Below are positions 13,101 through 22,500 of a stretch of 37,308 nt of DNA, piece by piece; position 1 is the stretch's first letter, and every line of letters begins with the position of its first letter. The notes beneath the pieces are model-generated. The model searched no databases, was not told the DNA's origin, and saw only the letters and a program-made list of their open reading frames with translations. The DNA is taken from positions 2,937,982 through 2,975,289 of the forward strand of contig FN649737.1 of assembly GCA_000310025.1 (NCBI GenBank), in the 5' to 3' direction. The position numbers and the translations under genes were made by a program. Source of the stretch: Ectocarpus siliculosus (lineage: Eukaryota > Sar > Phaeophyceae > Ectocarpales > Ectocarpaceae).

Positions 13101-13668
13101 CTGAGGAAAGGCGAGGCCCAGCGCAAGAACACCAACCAAGCCAAGCTTAACACAAATCATGCAGGCCAGCACACAAACGAAATACTTCATAACAGCTAAC
13201 TCACTTGTCCATGTTCTTCTTCACGTCGATCAGGGTCAGCATCGCGTCCAGCTCCTCGTCCTCGTCCTCCGCCTCCGCCAGAATGGCATCGTCGCTCAGG
13301 CCGGCCGCGGGGTCGACCTTGCCCACCTTGCCGGTCGCCGGGCTCGGCGCAGCGTGGCCCTTGAGCCCCCGCTTTCCGGTGGCAGGCGCAGCGGTCTTCT
13401 TACCCTTGGCCGCCGAGGCTGCCTTTTTAGCAGGGGCTGCCTTTTTAGCTGGGGCTGCCTTTTTAGCTGGTGCTGCCTTTTTAGCAGGGGCTGCCTTTTT
13501 AGTAGGGGCTGCCTTTTTAGCAGGGGCTGCCTTCTTGGCGACCTTTTTCTTCGCAGCAGCAGCAGTCGCCGCGGGCTTCTTCTTGGACACCGCGGTCTTC
13601 TTAGCGGCGGCAGACTTCTTGACTCCGGCGGCAGGCCTCTTAGTAACGGCGGCGCGGGTAGAGCCCAT
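1569..13668 (-). CDS. PARP: Poly(ADP-ribose) polymerase, PARP3-like, with WGR-WWE-WGR architecture
   Basis: This enzyme transfers ADP-ribose from NAD+ to proteins, and in the PARP1/2/3 class is activated by DNA breaks; a nuclear location is inferred. The spliced product is 884 residues. Residues 1-154 are Lys/Ala-rich, with AAPAKK-type hexapeptides at about 47-84 and an acidic patch at 131-141. WGR1 spans about 152-250 (RWGRTG at 192-197). A WWE domain spans about 257-336 (W261, GWYDY 275-279, MTQTN 319-323, IRR 334-336). WGR2 spans about 400-490 (NNNNKFYILQ ending at 419, RWGRVGE from 434). The helical regulatory domain is about 535-660 (DVKKMPLGQLS, FYQVIPHAFG). The catalytic domain is about 670-884, with H732 in LLWHGTN, Y762 in GKGIYLASEN and E865 in FSNSEYL, so the H-Y-E triad of polymer-forming PARPs is intact. 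The motifs LNQTNI and VVAAI-SGLRIMPHSGGRVGKGIY match animal PARP3 closely (known family sequence). The start at 13668 is chosen because the basic tail begins there; an in-frame ATG at 13746 is the alternative. Confidence 0.93.
1864..2084. mobile_element. MITE-like inverted-repeat element, family 1 (copy in last PARP intron)
   Basis: The ends are near-perfect inverted repeats. GATAACACACCCCCTCGACC at 1881 matches the reverse complement of the right end, where GGGGGTGTGTTATC ends at about 2065. Similarity extends outward to about 1864 and 2084. The interior is roughly 150 bp with no coding capacity. It lies wholly inside the last PARP intron (1623-2315). Two further family members are at 27652-28077 and 29184-29430. 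No transposase source is in the window, and target-site duplications are unclear. Confidence 0.75.
2108..2148. repeat. (GTCGTT)n / (GTC)n tract
   Basis: A hexamer repeat that decays into GTC triplets, inside the last PARP intron. Confidence 0.85.
2231..2286. repeat. CT-rich low-complexity tract
   Basis: An imperfect (CT)n tract just inside the last PARP intron, about 25 bp from the donor at 2315. On the PARP sense strand it is GA-rich. Confidence 0.8.
4600..4664. repeat. Compound GCT/GTT/GTG triplet repeat
   Basis: Runs of GCT, GTT and GGT triplets inside PARP intron 14 (4544-4956). On the PARP sense strand it reads AAC/ACC, the opposite of the usual orientation in this window. Confidence 0.85.
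7037..7257. repeat. Long compound CAC/AAC/GAC triplet repeat in a PARP intron
   Basis: About 220 bp of almost pure triplets: CAC, then AAC, then GAC on the plus strand. It starts only about 10 bp inside the intron, next to the donor of the exon ending at 7266. On the sense strand it reads GTC, GTT then GTG. The long Thr-, Asn- and Val-rich open frames across it are repeat artefacts, not genes. Confidence 0.95.
7441..7790. repeat. Imperfect 60-80 bp tandem repeat in PARP intron 8
   Basis: Four or five degenerate copies share AACAACAAACAGCAG, a CATTCCTC or ATTCCTCCCTC block, TCTCGATTTGTTTGT-like sequence and CATCTTGAAAA. Read on the PARP sense strand, the last block is TTTTCAAGATGT. That resembles the real 3' splice site at 7428 (TTTTTCCAG|ATGT), so the array may have grown from acceptor sequence. 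Confidence 0.7.
8338..8395. repeat. Dispersed repeat family 3, partial copy
   Basis: Contains the family core GTGCATGCCGTAGTCGTTAG followed by ACCTCGCAT, then breaks off at a G-rich run. It lies in PARP intron 7. Related copies are at 8871, 11675, 21092, 26265 and 31905. Confidence 0.65.
8871..8940. repeat. Dispersed repeat family 3, partial copy
   Basis: Begins after a G-run with CACTCATG, then GCGTAGTCGTTAGACCATG, and ends in another G-run. It lies in PARP intron 6, just beyond the polypyrimidine side of the exon starting at 8817. Confidence 0.6.
11032..11674. other. Assembly gap with degraded flank
   Basis: Positions 11226-11674 are 449 N. The roughly 190 bp before the gap (11032-11225) consist of stretched homopolymers of G, C, T and A, unlike any other part of the window, and look like the low-quality end of a read. 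The gap falls in PARP intron 2, so no coding exon needs to be missing: exons 2 and 3 join in frame. Confidence 0.9.
11675..11870. repeat. Dispersed repeat family 3, copy truncated by the gap
   Basis: Starts at the gap edge with CATTGACCTCGCATCCCTAC, then continues through CGGGTTCTCACCGG to GTGCTTACTTCCTTGCGTAC. It is almost identical to 31938-32121 over about 180 bp, differing by a few substitutions and a one-base insertion. The near-identity implies recent spread. Confidence 0.85.
12747..12830. repeat. Direct repeat in PARP intron 1
   Basis: Two copies of GACGTTGATGCGAG followed by GTTTTCGCGAGAACGGC, about 53 bp apart, lie directly upstream of the acceptor of exon 2 (12736). One base differs between copies. 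Confidence 0.85.
13411..13550. repeat. 18-bp tandem repeat coding for the AAPAKK tail of PARP
   Basis: About seven copies of an 18-bp unit (plus strand GGGGCTGCCTTTTTAGC) encode the hexapeptide AAPAKK in exon 1 of PARP. Synonymous and T/A variants distinguish copies. The unit is in frame, so copy number can change without breaking the gene. Confidence 0.95.
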
Positions 13669-14719
13669 GATCGTGTATGTCCTGGGCGGGGCGAGAGGCC
13701 ACGAAAACGTGAGTGTAGGTGGAAGGCAGGGCGCGAAGTGTGGCAAGGATTCGTGATATCACCTACGGTCTAGTTCCTGCGACTAACACCCAGCAGGGTG
13801 AGGGTGAACAGAGGGAGGCTCTCTAGGAGCCCATTGAACAGTGGCACCGCTTCTTCCACTTTCATGTACAAGGTTCCCCTCGGGGCGTGGCTGTCACGCC
13901 TTCCGAGCGTGTGATGCGAGATGACACACCCGAACGTTTCTCATGGGTTCGTGTATCTTGTTGATAGGTAAATGCACGTGCACATTTCCGAACGAGGATC
14001 GCGGGTATTGTTGGCGCAACTCGAACTGACAACAACAACTTGCCATCGAGATTTGGGGATTTGGACATGCGGTTGCCTGGAACGTTGTCCGTGCAACGTC
14101 AAATTTATATCACGAGCGCAATAACCGGTGTGAATTATGTGGAGCTCTCATTTGAAAGGAAGAGAGCGTCAACGACTGTGGCAAGGGGGAGTTCGTTGTG
14201 CACAGACTGAACCCTTGCCTGATAAGGTTTTCAAGTTTTCAGGGCACCTTGAAGAATTCAAGAGCAGCACAACACAGCCCACCGTAAATCATGGACACAA
14301 CCTGCATATCCAAGGATGGATGTTGAAAGTACATGGCCGTCCGCACCACAGGGCTACGGGTAGTTTTTATGTGTTGAACAGCGTTGCACAGTCAGAAACA
14401 ACGCCCGCAGGACCAATACAACGAGAAGTCCCTTCATCTTGACAGTGACGCAATAAATCTCATCACCGACATGCTCAGGCAACCAAATTGGTGGATCAAA
14501 CAGCATCGAGCATTGCTCGTGTAAATCAATGAATGAATCAGATTCAGGCAGGATATATATGCGCATTTCGTTCGAGCAGTGCTTCGCCGTGTTCATCCTA
14601 CCGTACGGACAGGCCGATTTCGCCGGCACACTTACTTACAAGACTCCCCGCAATCTATCGCGGAACATGTCACGAATGAATACACTTCCCCACACACGGA
14701 CCTGTAGGTCTGTATGCAT

Positions 14720-14824
14720 ATGTACTCCCCAAACCCAAAAACAATTAATTAAATATGTACTCCCCAAACCCAAAAACAATTAATTACACATGTACTCCCC
14801 AAACCCAAAAACAATTAATTAAAT
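14720..14824. repeat. Three 35-bp tandem repeats
   Basis: Copies start at 14720, 14755 and 14790. Each contains ATGTACTCCCCAAACCC, then AAAAACAATTAATTA and a variable AAAT or CAC end. They are A+T-rich compared with surroundings and nearly identical to each other. Confidence 0.95.
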
Positions 14825-15400
14825 CAAACACCTATTTAGTTTATATTTATCTCCCTTTACAAAAATTGTACCGAGGAGCCTTCTGAGTGCCTATCTGAAG
14901 GAAGCGTAAGAAGAATAGAATCGCTTGCGCAAGAGAAAGAAATGCCCAAGGACTCGTAGCAATAATCTGGCCACAATCGGCGCTGACCACACGCCGATGG
15001 CATCTTGTCAGGGTGGGGTACAACAACAAAGATGAGACATAGGGGGGTGGGGTGTGAAGCGACAGGCCGAGTCTCACGGACTTGGAACCGAGATACAAAG
15101 CCTCGCTGCTAATTCGTCGTTTGCTTGTTGGTGACGAGCTCATCGTGGGTCCTAGCGCACTGAAAGGCGAGGGAGGGTAAATGCAAGGGCCGGAAAGCTC
15201 GAGGTTGTGTCTAAGAGGCCAGGAATTGTAGTTAGGGGTTCGGGGTTTCGGGTTATGGGGATGGGGCAACTTGGCGAGCTGAATCGGCGCGTATGTGCAC
15301 CCTTGCGAGCTCTACAGCAGCAAGCAGTCAGCGCATCATGCATGCATGTACATGTGTAGGTCGAGAAATTTTCCCTCCATCAGAAAGTTCGCCGTTCATG

Positions 15401-15403
<3 letters not shown>

Positions 15404-15439
<36 letters not shown>
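15404..15439. repeat. (GA)n microsatellite
   Basis: About 17 GA dinucleotides in the region between PARP and PPR gene A. Confidence 0.95.
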
Positions 15440-15442
<3 letters not shown>

Positions 15443-16092
15443 TAGACGGAGAGATTGCCAAGGTTCTATGGGAGATATACAGCAATACAGGTGTCAAGTG
15501 TCAAGGAGGACAAAAGGCTTGGCGAGAGGTGAGATGGTTGATGTATCACAGCAAACCTTTGATGGTCCGAAGCCAGAAGGGAAGGCAGTTTGACATTGCG
15601 CGAATTTGCATGAATGATCATGTATCAAATTATTCACGCCCAAGGCTCGAGCCTCCCGTCCCGAGGCCCAGCAATGAAGATGCGGCTCGTGCCTCATGAA
15701 CATACGGCTCGTCCCCTGCAGACACTACTGCTCTTCGCGCTGTTGCTTCGGCCCTTGGCTCGTTTATCGGAGCAATTTCGTGTCGGAGTGAGATTTAGTC
15801 TACAGCAGTACCTGCCTGGAAGTGTTCCACAGATAGATATACAACTAGGCCGCGCTTGACAGCGGGCATGTACGCTGTGGCTTACCACTTGTGTACGGTC
15901 GGCAGCGGTTGGCGTCCTCGGAGTGGTGCGATGCGGGGTGCGGTGGTCGCTTTCCTCGGTCGGGTGTGGGAGCTCGTTGTGGTTTGTGGGGGCTCTTGAC
16001 TCTATGCACTCTTCACACATCACATGTGAAGATGCGGCGCAATTATTATAGCGGTTGAGAGATGAGGTACGGTCCGAGGAACGTTCCGTTTC

Positions 16093-16196
16093 AGCGAATT
16101 TGCCCGACAAAAGCCTCGGTCGTATCTTCTTTAGAACGCTCGCCTCCAGCGAATTTGCGCGACAAACGCCTCGGTCGTGTCTTTCTTTAGAACGGC
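16093..16196. repeat. 55-bp tandem duplication
   Basis: AGCGAATTTGCCCGAC...GCCTCGGTCGT...TTTAGAACG is repeated 55 bp later with a few substitutions and an inserted T. Confidence 0.9.
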
Positions 16197-16526
16197 CGCC
16201 GGCGGTCATCTACAGCTCAGGTACTGCTAAACATGGAAGATCGAGACTGCACGACCAAGGGGCGGAATCTTCGCAAACCTCGGTGTTCTCTCCCTAGGTC
16301 CAATTAACCCGGACGCCTTTCTGTCGTTGGTCACACTTGGTCAAGTGACTACTGCTGCAGCAGTGTGTTCCCAAGGCATAATGCGTGCGCGAATATGAAG
16401 ACCACCATTAGTTTCTTTCCGAGCGTATTTGCGCGTGGATCGACATCGTGAAAACATGTAGATATCGGGATGTGTGAACTTTCGCCCACAACAGATTATG
16501 TGACGAAAAAAAACAGGCGAAAAAAA

Positions 16527-16745
16527 TCATGCGTCTACATGTAGTCCGCTGATAGCATTCAAAGAGGCCGTTGTTGCGTACAGGACAGGAACGTACACGC
16601 GCCGAATGTCACTCCCGAAGCGCTGCGGAACCCTTCCAACGACAACAAACTGAAGACGTGTGTCGTAGACAGATTCTCCCTGTGGCTCCAGCTGCCGAGT
16701 GGTCGTTAGGCCGTACAAGTACGACAGGTGCAGAGTGCTAGCCAT
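16527..16745 (-). CDS. Hypothetical 72-residue open frame, unrecognised
   Basis: An ATG-to-TGA frame gives a 72-residue protein of ordinary composition, neither repeat-derived nor strongly skewed (it contains LQFVVVGRVPQRF and VYVPVLYATTASLN). I recognise no family. It lies 13 bp downstream of another coding-like fragment on the same strand, so the two may be pieces of one decayed or unannotated gene. A chance open frame of this length is quite possible. Confidence 0.22.
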   Translation of the reverse strand: MASTLHLSYLYGLTTTRQLEPQGESVYDTRLQFVVVGRVPQRFGSDIRRVYVPVLYATTASLNAISGLHVDA

Positions 16746-16758
16746 GGCTAGCCATGGC

Positions 16759-16875
16759 CTACAATGGGATGGAAAAGAAAAGATCAAAACTGAAACCGAC
16801 GTTGTGCTTGCGCTTGAGGCCGTACTGTAGCACGGGCAGGTCATTCTTGGCACCTGGGTCAGGCGGAGAGAAACC
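16759..16875 (-). CDS. Possible terminal exon of an unidentified minus-strand gene
   Basis: Starting after an acceptor-like CACAATAG at 16876, 38 codons run to a TAG stop at 16759. The peptide starts GFSPPDPGAKNDLPVL and ends GFSFDLFFSIPL, with mostly G/C third positions in the first half. I do not recognise the family, and no upstream exon could be joined in phase with confidence. A spurious frame or a gene relic are the alternatives. Confidence 0.25.
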   Translation of the reverse strand, partial: GFSPPDPGAKNDLPVLQYGLKRKHNVGFSFDLFFSIPL

Positions 16876-17368
16876 CTATTGTGCAGTCAGCAGCGGAGAC
16901 GCAGAGGCGCGGGATTGCCGCTGCTCCAGATTGATTGTCGAAGCATACCCATGGTCGCTCACTGCTTGAGACAAAACCGGGCCAGTAGTTTGTCCTCTAA
17001 GTCAAAGAGACAAGGCCACATGTTTACACTGCTGCAATAGCATCTTGCGTATAGTCTGGATGCGAAACTGTCGGTACAGCATATTTCACACAGCAAATGT
17101 AAACGTTTCACGTAGGTGTAAGCCCTTCACGGGACGAGCACGAGCACGAAACAAAGCTAGCCTGCGCGGCCAGCGTGCGACAAAAAAAAGAAAACGGTGT
17201 ACATTTACAAAAAATCGTAAAGCGCAGACAGGATTTGACAGCATCCCCCTGCGTCCGCCCTCTTGGGTGGGCGTCTCTTCTGTGACGTCGACATCTATTC
17301 GGAAAGTTAAGAACGCGTCAACAGAGAAGGGATATTTCATGCGTAACCCCCCCGTCGTGAAGAACGCC

Positions 17369-17412
17369 ACGCCCTTGCTGCGACGCCCTTGCTGCGACGC
17401 CCTTGCTGCGGC
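17369..17412. repeat. Three 15-bp tandem repeats
   Basis: ACGCCCTTGCTGCG occurs three times in a row, in the region between PARP and PPR gene A. Confidence 0.9.
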
Positions 17413-18617
17413 GGCATTGTGCTCTTAAAAGTTAACTTGTAGCTCACAAGGGCAAGACATACCCTTCCACCGCTCCAACGAACGGCAGTAACTGCGACAA
17501 ACCGCGGGAAAAGAAGCAACAGACAAGAACCTCCAACGTCTCGCGAGAAATTCTCGCTGCACGCTCGTGACCACACAAGCGACGTCTAGCCACCCGCCAC
17601 CCGCCACCCGCCCCGCAAAGGGGCAAAATCATAGAAAAAGACAAATGTGGGGTCTAGGCGCGCCTTCCTATGGCTTGCTTCAAGGGCAGGAACACACTGC
17701 TGGCATCAAAGCACAGCAGCGGTGGCTCGCCGAAAAGGCCAGACGACGCCCGTCGTTTGTTGTTCGGGGTGCCGCCGTGTCTTCCAGGGTCATGATCCCC
17801 CCCCTTCCGCCGCAAACGGCGGCGCCCCTTCCTCCGGCCCCGCCGGAGGAGCCTTCTCCAGCCCCAAGCTTGCGAGGTGTGCTGCGTCAGGCTCGTAGCC
17901 CTGGGTAATGGCCAAGGTCCGTCGGAAGAGGGGGTTGAGAGGGGTACACAGAACATGATTTCGGCGTTCCTGAAGTCATACGGTCATCAACCACGAACAT
18001 GGTTTGGCTTTCCTGAAGGTCATACGGTCAACAATTGTATAGTGTCCATCCTCCTCAAAACAGAGACACCTGGCACGTGCGGGATCCTCTGTCATGTACG
18101 CCGGGGGGGGGCAACCAAGCGCATCTGTTGACTGTCGCAAAAGCTAGTCAATGAGCACTAGGCTACGGGCGGTGAACACAGGAAAGGTATGATACAGATG
18201 CTTCTCTTTCTCGGTTCGAAAGCAACAGCAGCGCGACACCTCAGACCCATGGACCAAACAAACCCAAACGCGCGTGCCATGCAGCTTTTACAAGAGGACT
18301 GCAACATGTCGGAGAAGAGCGGAAATTTCACGGTACCTGTGAAAATAGTACGATTACGAAGCACACCTTCACCCTGCCCACAGCGGGAGCAAGCTTTCAC
18401 CCATGAAATCACCCATGAAAGTGCGCATGAGCACGCAGAACATTCTTCCAAGACGTGGAACTCGGAGGTCACACCGCCACCCTTGGGCTAAAAATAAAAC
18501 AGACGCAATCATTCGTTTCGACATCACTTTACATCAGCGATCACACACAGAGAGCATTTCTGGCGGGTAGGAGGTAGGTCCAATCCGTGGTCAGTCAATC
18601 ACACGGAAGGGTTTTCC

Positions 18618-19499
18618 CTACTTGAGTCCGCCAACCCTCCCCTCCTGCGGTGCTTGCCTTCCGATAATAACGCGCGTACGGCGAAGAAAAATAAAAAAAA
18701 GCCAGGACGAAAGACTCGCTGCCGTGTAACTCACCGCCGCGCGAAGCTCTTCCACAAACGCCGACACCACAGCGGGATGTGCGAGGTCGCTAAACGCGCT
18801 CAAGATGGTCTCCCGAGTTACCGGTGTTTCCAAGGGCGCGCAATCTCCCGGTCTTGTTTGCTGCGGGGGGGGGGGGCAGCAGCAGCAGGGGAAAACTGGG
18901 GGGTCTCGCCTTGTATGCATATCGGTATCTTCATGTTGCGTTTCGCCTATACCTCTCGGTCGTTAATCCGCCGCTCTCTACGAAACCCTAGAAGGCACAA
19001 CTTCCCAAGAGAAGAGTTTAACGACAAATTGGAGAGACGCCGTGACGCCCCAACAGGAGGAGGAGGAGGAGGAGGAGGAGGAGGAGGATTGAGAGCCAGT
19101 GTCGAAAGGAAAAGGTCCGTTTTGGGAAACATCATATGGTACACGTAGGAGATTTCCGAAAGTGCTTAACCGTTCTGTGTCAGCACCCTGCCTATCGAGT
19201 CCCGCAACCCCGGCCAGGCTCTTGCTCATGCTACAACAGGTAGCCCATGGCACGCCCTCCAGAAATTTCTGTACTCTTGGGACGACTTCCTGGTTGGATC
19301 ATCGCACGCATGGACTCAATTATCCCTCCCTAGGACTTGGAACACAACGGCACGGCATGGCAGCTACAAGTACAACACAACCACATCAGCAACAACAACA
19401 AAAGAAGGCAACCCCGAACACCAACACGCCTACAACGGCGACGACGACAACAACCACCACAACAAAAACTGCTACTGCTACACACCACCACCGCCAACG

Positions 19500-19533
<34 letters not shown>

Positions 19534-22500
19534 CTGCTACACACCACCACCGCCAACGACAACAACAACAACAACAACACAAAGGCAGTCCTCACCTGCA
19601 AGACATCCGCAGCTTCTTCCAGCCTCCCGGCCTTCGTCAGCACCCCCACCACGTCCTGCCACAAGCGCGGGGCGGCTACCCCCGCCCCCCTCCTCGACGA
19701 TGCCACAGAGTGCAACTCCAAAGCCCAGTCCGCGTCGTCCAGCTCCCGCGCGGCCTCGGCCATCGTCAGCAACACCGCCGGCCGGAATACGCTCGCGTCC
19801 TACATAAAAAGTGCGAAACAAACGACCACACATAACCTCCTGGTCTAAGTTGGAAGCGACGCGTTGCAAAACTCGTTGTTAGTAAACTAGATCGACTTCA
19901 TTGTTCACGAGGGAAGGGATTGCTGTACCCTTCTCGCGATAAAAATATCTCAGGCAGGAACCGCAGGAGGGGGTCCAACCCCCCCTCCTATGTGACCCCG
20001 GTTGGGTCGTCTAGCTAGTAGAAGTGGAGGATGGGGGCCAGAGGGGCAGACGACAGAGTCCAATGATGGGAGAAAAAAAAAAACATAGGTAGCATTGGCA
20101 TATCGGCATTACAGCACTATTGTAGTGGTCCCGCTATAATGCCGGTTGCCCTGTGTAATGCCGGTGACATCGTCCGACACAGATGGGATATTCAAGTTGT
20201 GTTTTCATACTGCGAATAATGCCGGTTGCCCGCTAGAATACCGGTTCAAGGGGCTACATGTAGCAACTACCGGGACCATTACTGCAGAAAGATGCAGCTG
20301 CAGTACACACATGAGGACACGTAGGATTAAGTCTGTTAAGTGGACGGGGTATCTCGGAACACGGGCATACAGCAGTGACGCGTGGCGATCCGCAGAACAG
20401 CAGTGCGGAGGAACATTTGGACACGCCTCTCAAGCAGGAGCGTGCTTCTCAGAGACAACGGGAACCCACAGCAGTTCAACGGGAAATCACAGAAGTCACA
20501 TATATCTACCATGGGGTAAACGTGGCCAGGTTAAAGACTTACCTTGGAGCCTGTGTTGCGCGTCCAAACCTCCTTCACCTCCCCGTACCTCTCCACCCCC
20601 GCCAGCGACATTACCAGGAGCTCTGTCTCGTTTGGACCAAGCTTGTTGTCCTCTGCCAGCTGCACGGTGCGGAAAAACAAATAAAATAAAAACAGGAAGT
20701 ACGCCAAAATACTACATAAATGCGAGGACAAAAGAACGAAGGCAATCGCTGACGCCTGTTAATTGGTTGGCCACACAGCGCTGTAGATGCTAACACTCAC
20801 TTCCGAGAAGCATAGAAGTCTCTCCCGTGTTTCTCGCCCCCGCTTAGACTGACGTCCACTCATTGGGCGGCGCGATCGCTTCTAATTGAAACACACGTTA
20901 CACTCTACCGTCTTGTCATTGGTCAGACGATGCAGTTCGTGCTCCTGCTGGGGAAAAAGAAACACACAGCCGTAGGAGGCGCGTCCGTGTTCTTCTCCCT
21001 TGTCACCCCATGACAATGTTTCACTAAGAGTCGGTCAGGTGTAGCGCGGGCGACGCTAGCTAACTCAGTGACACATATTGCGGGGCACCCACGGGGGGCG
21101 GGGGTACTTCACAGCCGTGCATGCCTTGTAGTCGTTAGACCATTGACCTCGCGTCCCTACAAAGCCGGGACGGTGCACGCCGGGTTCTCAGCAGAGCAGG
21201 CTGTCACATCAAACGCCTTGAGGGATCGGCGAGTCGCATGGAGGGTGCGCTGCATCCTGCCCGTGGGTGGGTGGTAACACGATGCGGGGCACCCCCCGGG
21301 GGGGGGGGGGGCAAGAAGCACTCACCGCAGGGTCGAACCAAGCCATCGCCTTGACCCATGCCCTGCACCTCGCGTACGCCATAGCCGCGTGCAGCCCCAC
21401 AGCTCTGTCCGGTCGCCACTGTCTCCTGTGAATCTCACCGAAGATCCGATCAAGACGCCCCTCGTCGCCCGTCTCCTCGGCGCTCCACACGTCTACCATG
21501 CTCCGCCACGTGGCTACCGTGGACTCTACCGCTTTCGCCTGCAAGTTCGGGGTGGGGGAAGTCAGGGTCACGGAGCTTGGTGATCAGCGCGCGAGAAAGC
21601 AGGTGGGCGACTGTTCGGACATTTTTCGCCTGCACCATCATCGGCTAATACGGTAACATTGGTAGCATCGCCGACACCATCACTGCCACCAACGCCGTAC
21701 GACACCATTACCGACAGCAGCCGCAATAACTGCAGAAGCCGTTTAAGACGACCAACAACATCAACAACCAACAACCAACAACCAACAACCAACAACCAAC
21801 AACCAACCAACAATCAACAACCAACAACCAACAACCAACAACATCAACAACCAACAACCAACAACCAACAACCAACAACCAACAACCAACAACCAACAAC
21901 CAACAACAACACCAGCACCAACATCGTCACCAACAACACCCACCACCACCACCAAAAACATTAGTCATGGGGCACCTGCATCATGTCTAAAATCGCCTCC
22001 ATCTCGTCCCAACGCTCCATCTTCACCGCGGACGTCAGGGCAAGGTTGTACGTCTTGCCGTTGAGCTTAACATCACCGAGGCCATCGAGCAGCACCAGCT
22101 CTCTCCAGCAGGCCAGGCATTCTTCGTGCTGGCAGGCGTTTCTCAAGGCCACCATGACCTAAAAAAACAAAGAGGACAGCAAAAAAGAAGAAAAAAAGAA
22201 TCAGATACATCAGGGCCTTGTGGTGACAAGAAGCAAAAATCAAGGCACCTTTCTTGTGTTGTGTAAAGGAAAAACGTCAAAATAAGGTGCTACAGAAGCA
22301 CACGGAGGACAAAAACTCACGCAGGCAAAGACCAAGGAGAGAGCGTCCGTGGCGAGAGAAAAAAAAACAAGCTCTTCGACATACAGAAAAAAGAGTTCGT
22401 GGCGAAACGCCGATGCAGCTACAGCAGAGACAGAGAAGGAGGGAGGGTGCAGTCTAACCTACACACAAGAGGGTATCAAAGGAAGACCACAGCAGCAGCA

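Larger units (their letters stand above)
1569..13668 (-). other. Exon map of the PARP gene (19 coding exons)
   Basis: Coding exons in transcript order: 13205-13668, 12643-12736, 10841-11012, 10325-10405, 9740-9806, 9418-9465, 8685-8817, 7997-8194, 7266-7427, 6604-6794, 6169-6250, 5853-5957, 5456-5524, 4957-5153, 4401-4543, 3752-3854, 3204-3339, 2316-2471 and 1569-1622. Together they make 2655 nt, exactly 884 codons plus a TGA stop. Every junction keeps frame and joins family motifs, for example HGTN|VAVVAAI and SEYL|VYKESQQRIRY. All introns are GT-AG except intron 3, whose best-fitting donor is GC. The acceptor of exon 8 (8194) is the least certain, because an in-frame extension upstream is possible. 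The 48-nt exon 9418-9465 is easy for gene predictors to miss, but supplies the middle of the WWE domain. Confidence 0.85.
13669..18617. other. Region between PARP and PPR gene A; no supported complete gene
   Basis: About 5 kb that must hold the PARP promoter and the 3' end of PPR gene A. Several short open frames look mildly coding-like without recognisable domains: 14354-14596 minus (80 aa with one hydrophobic stretch), about 14847-15145 minus (98 aa), 17086-17346 minus, and 18249-18491 plus. None has a clear splice partner or homologue that I know. The rest is tandem repeats and unremarkable sequence. No TATA box or other promoter element could be assigned with confidence. Confidence 0.4.

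Noticed and set aside
13205-13756. Plus-strand frame rich in Ala, Phe and Leu opposite PARP exon 1
   Set aside because: Mirror of the AAPAKK repeat; the minus strand gives the basic tail that splices in phase into WGR1.
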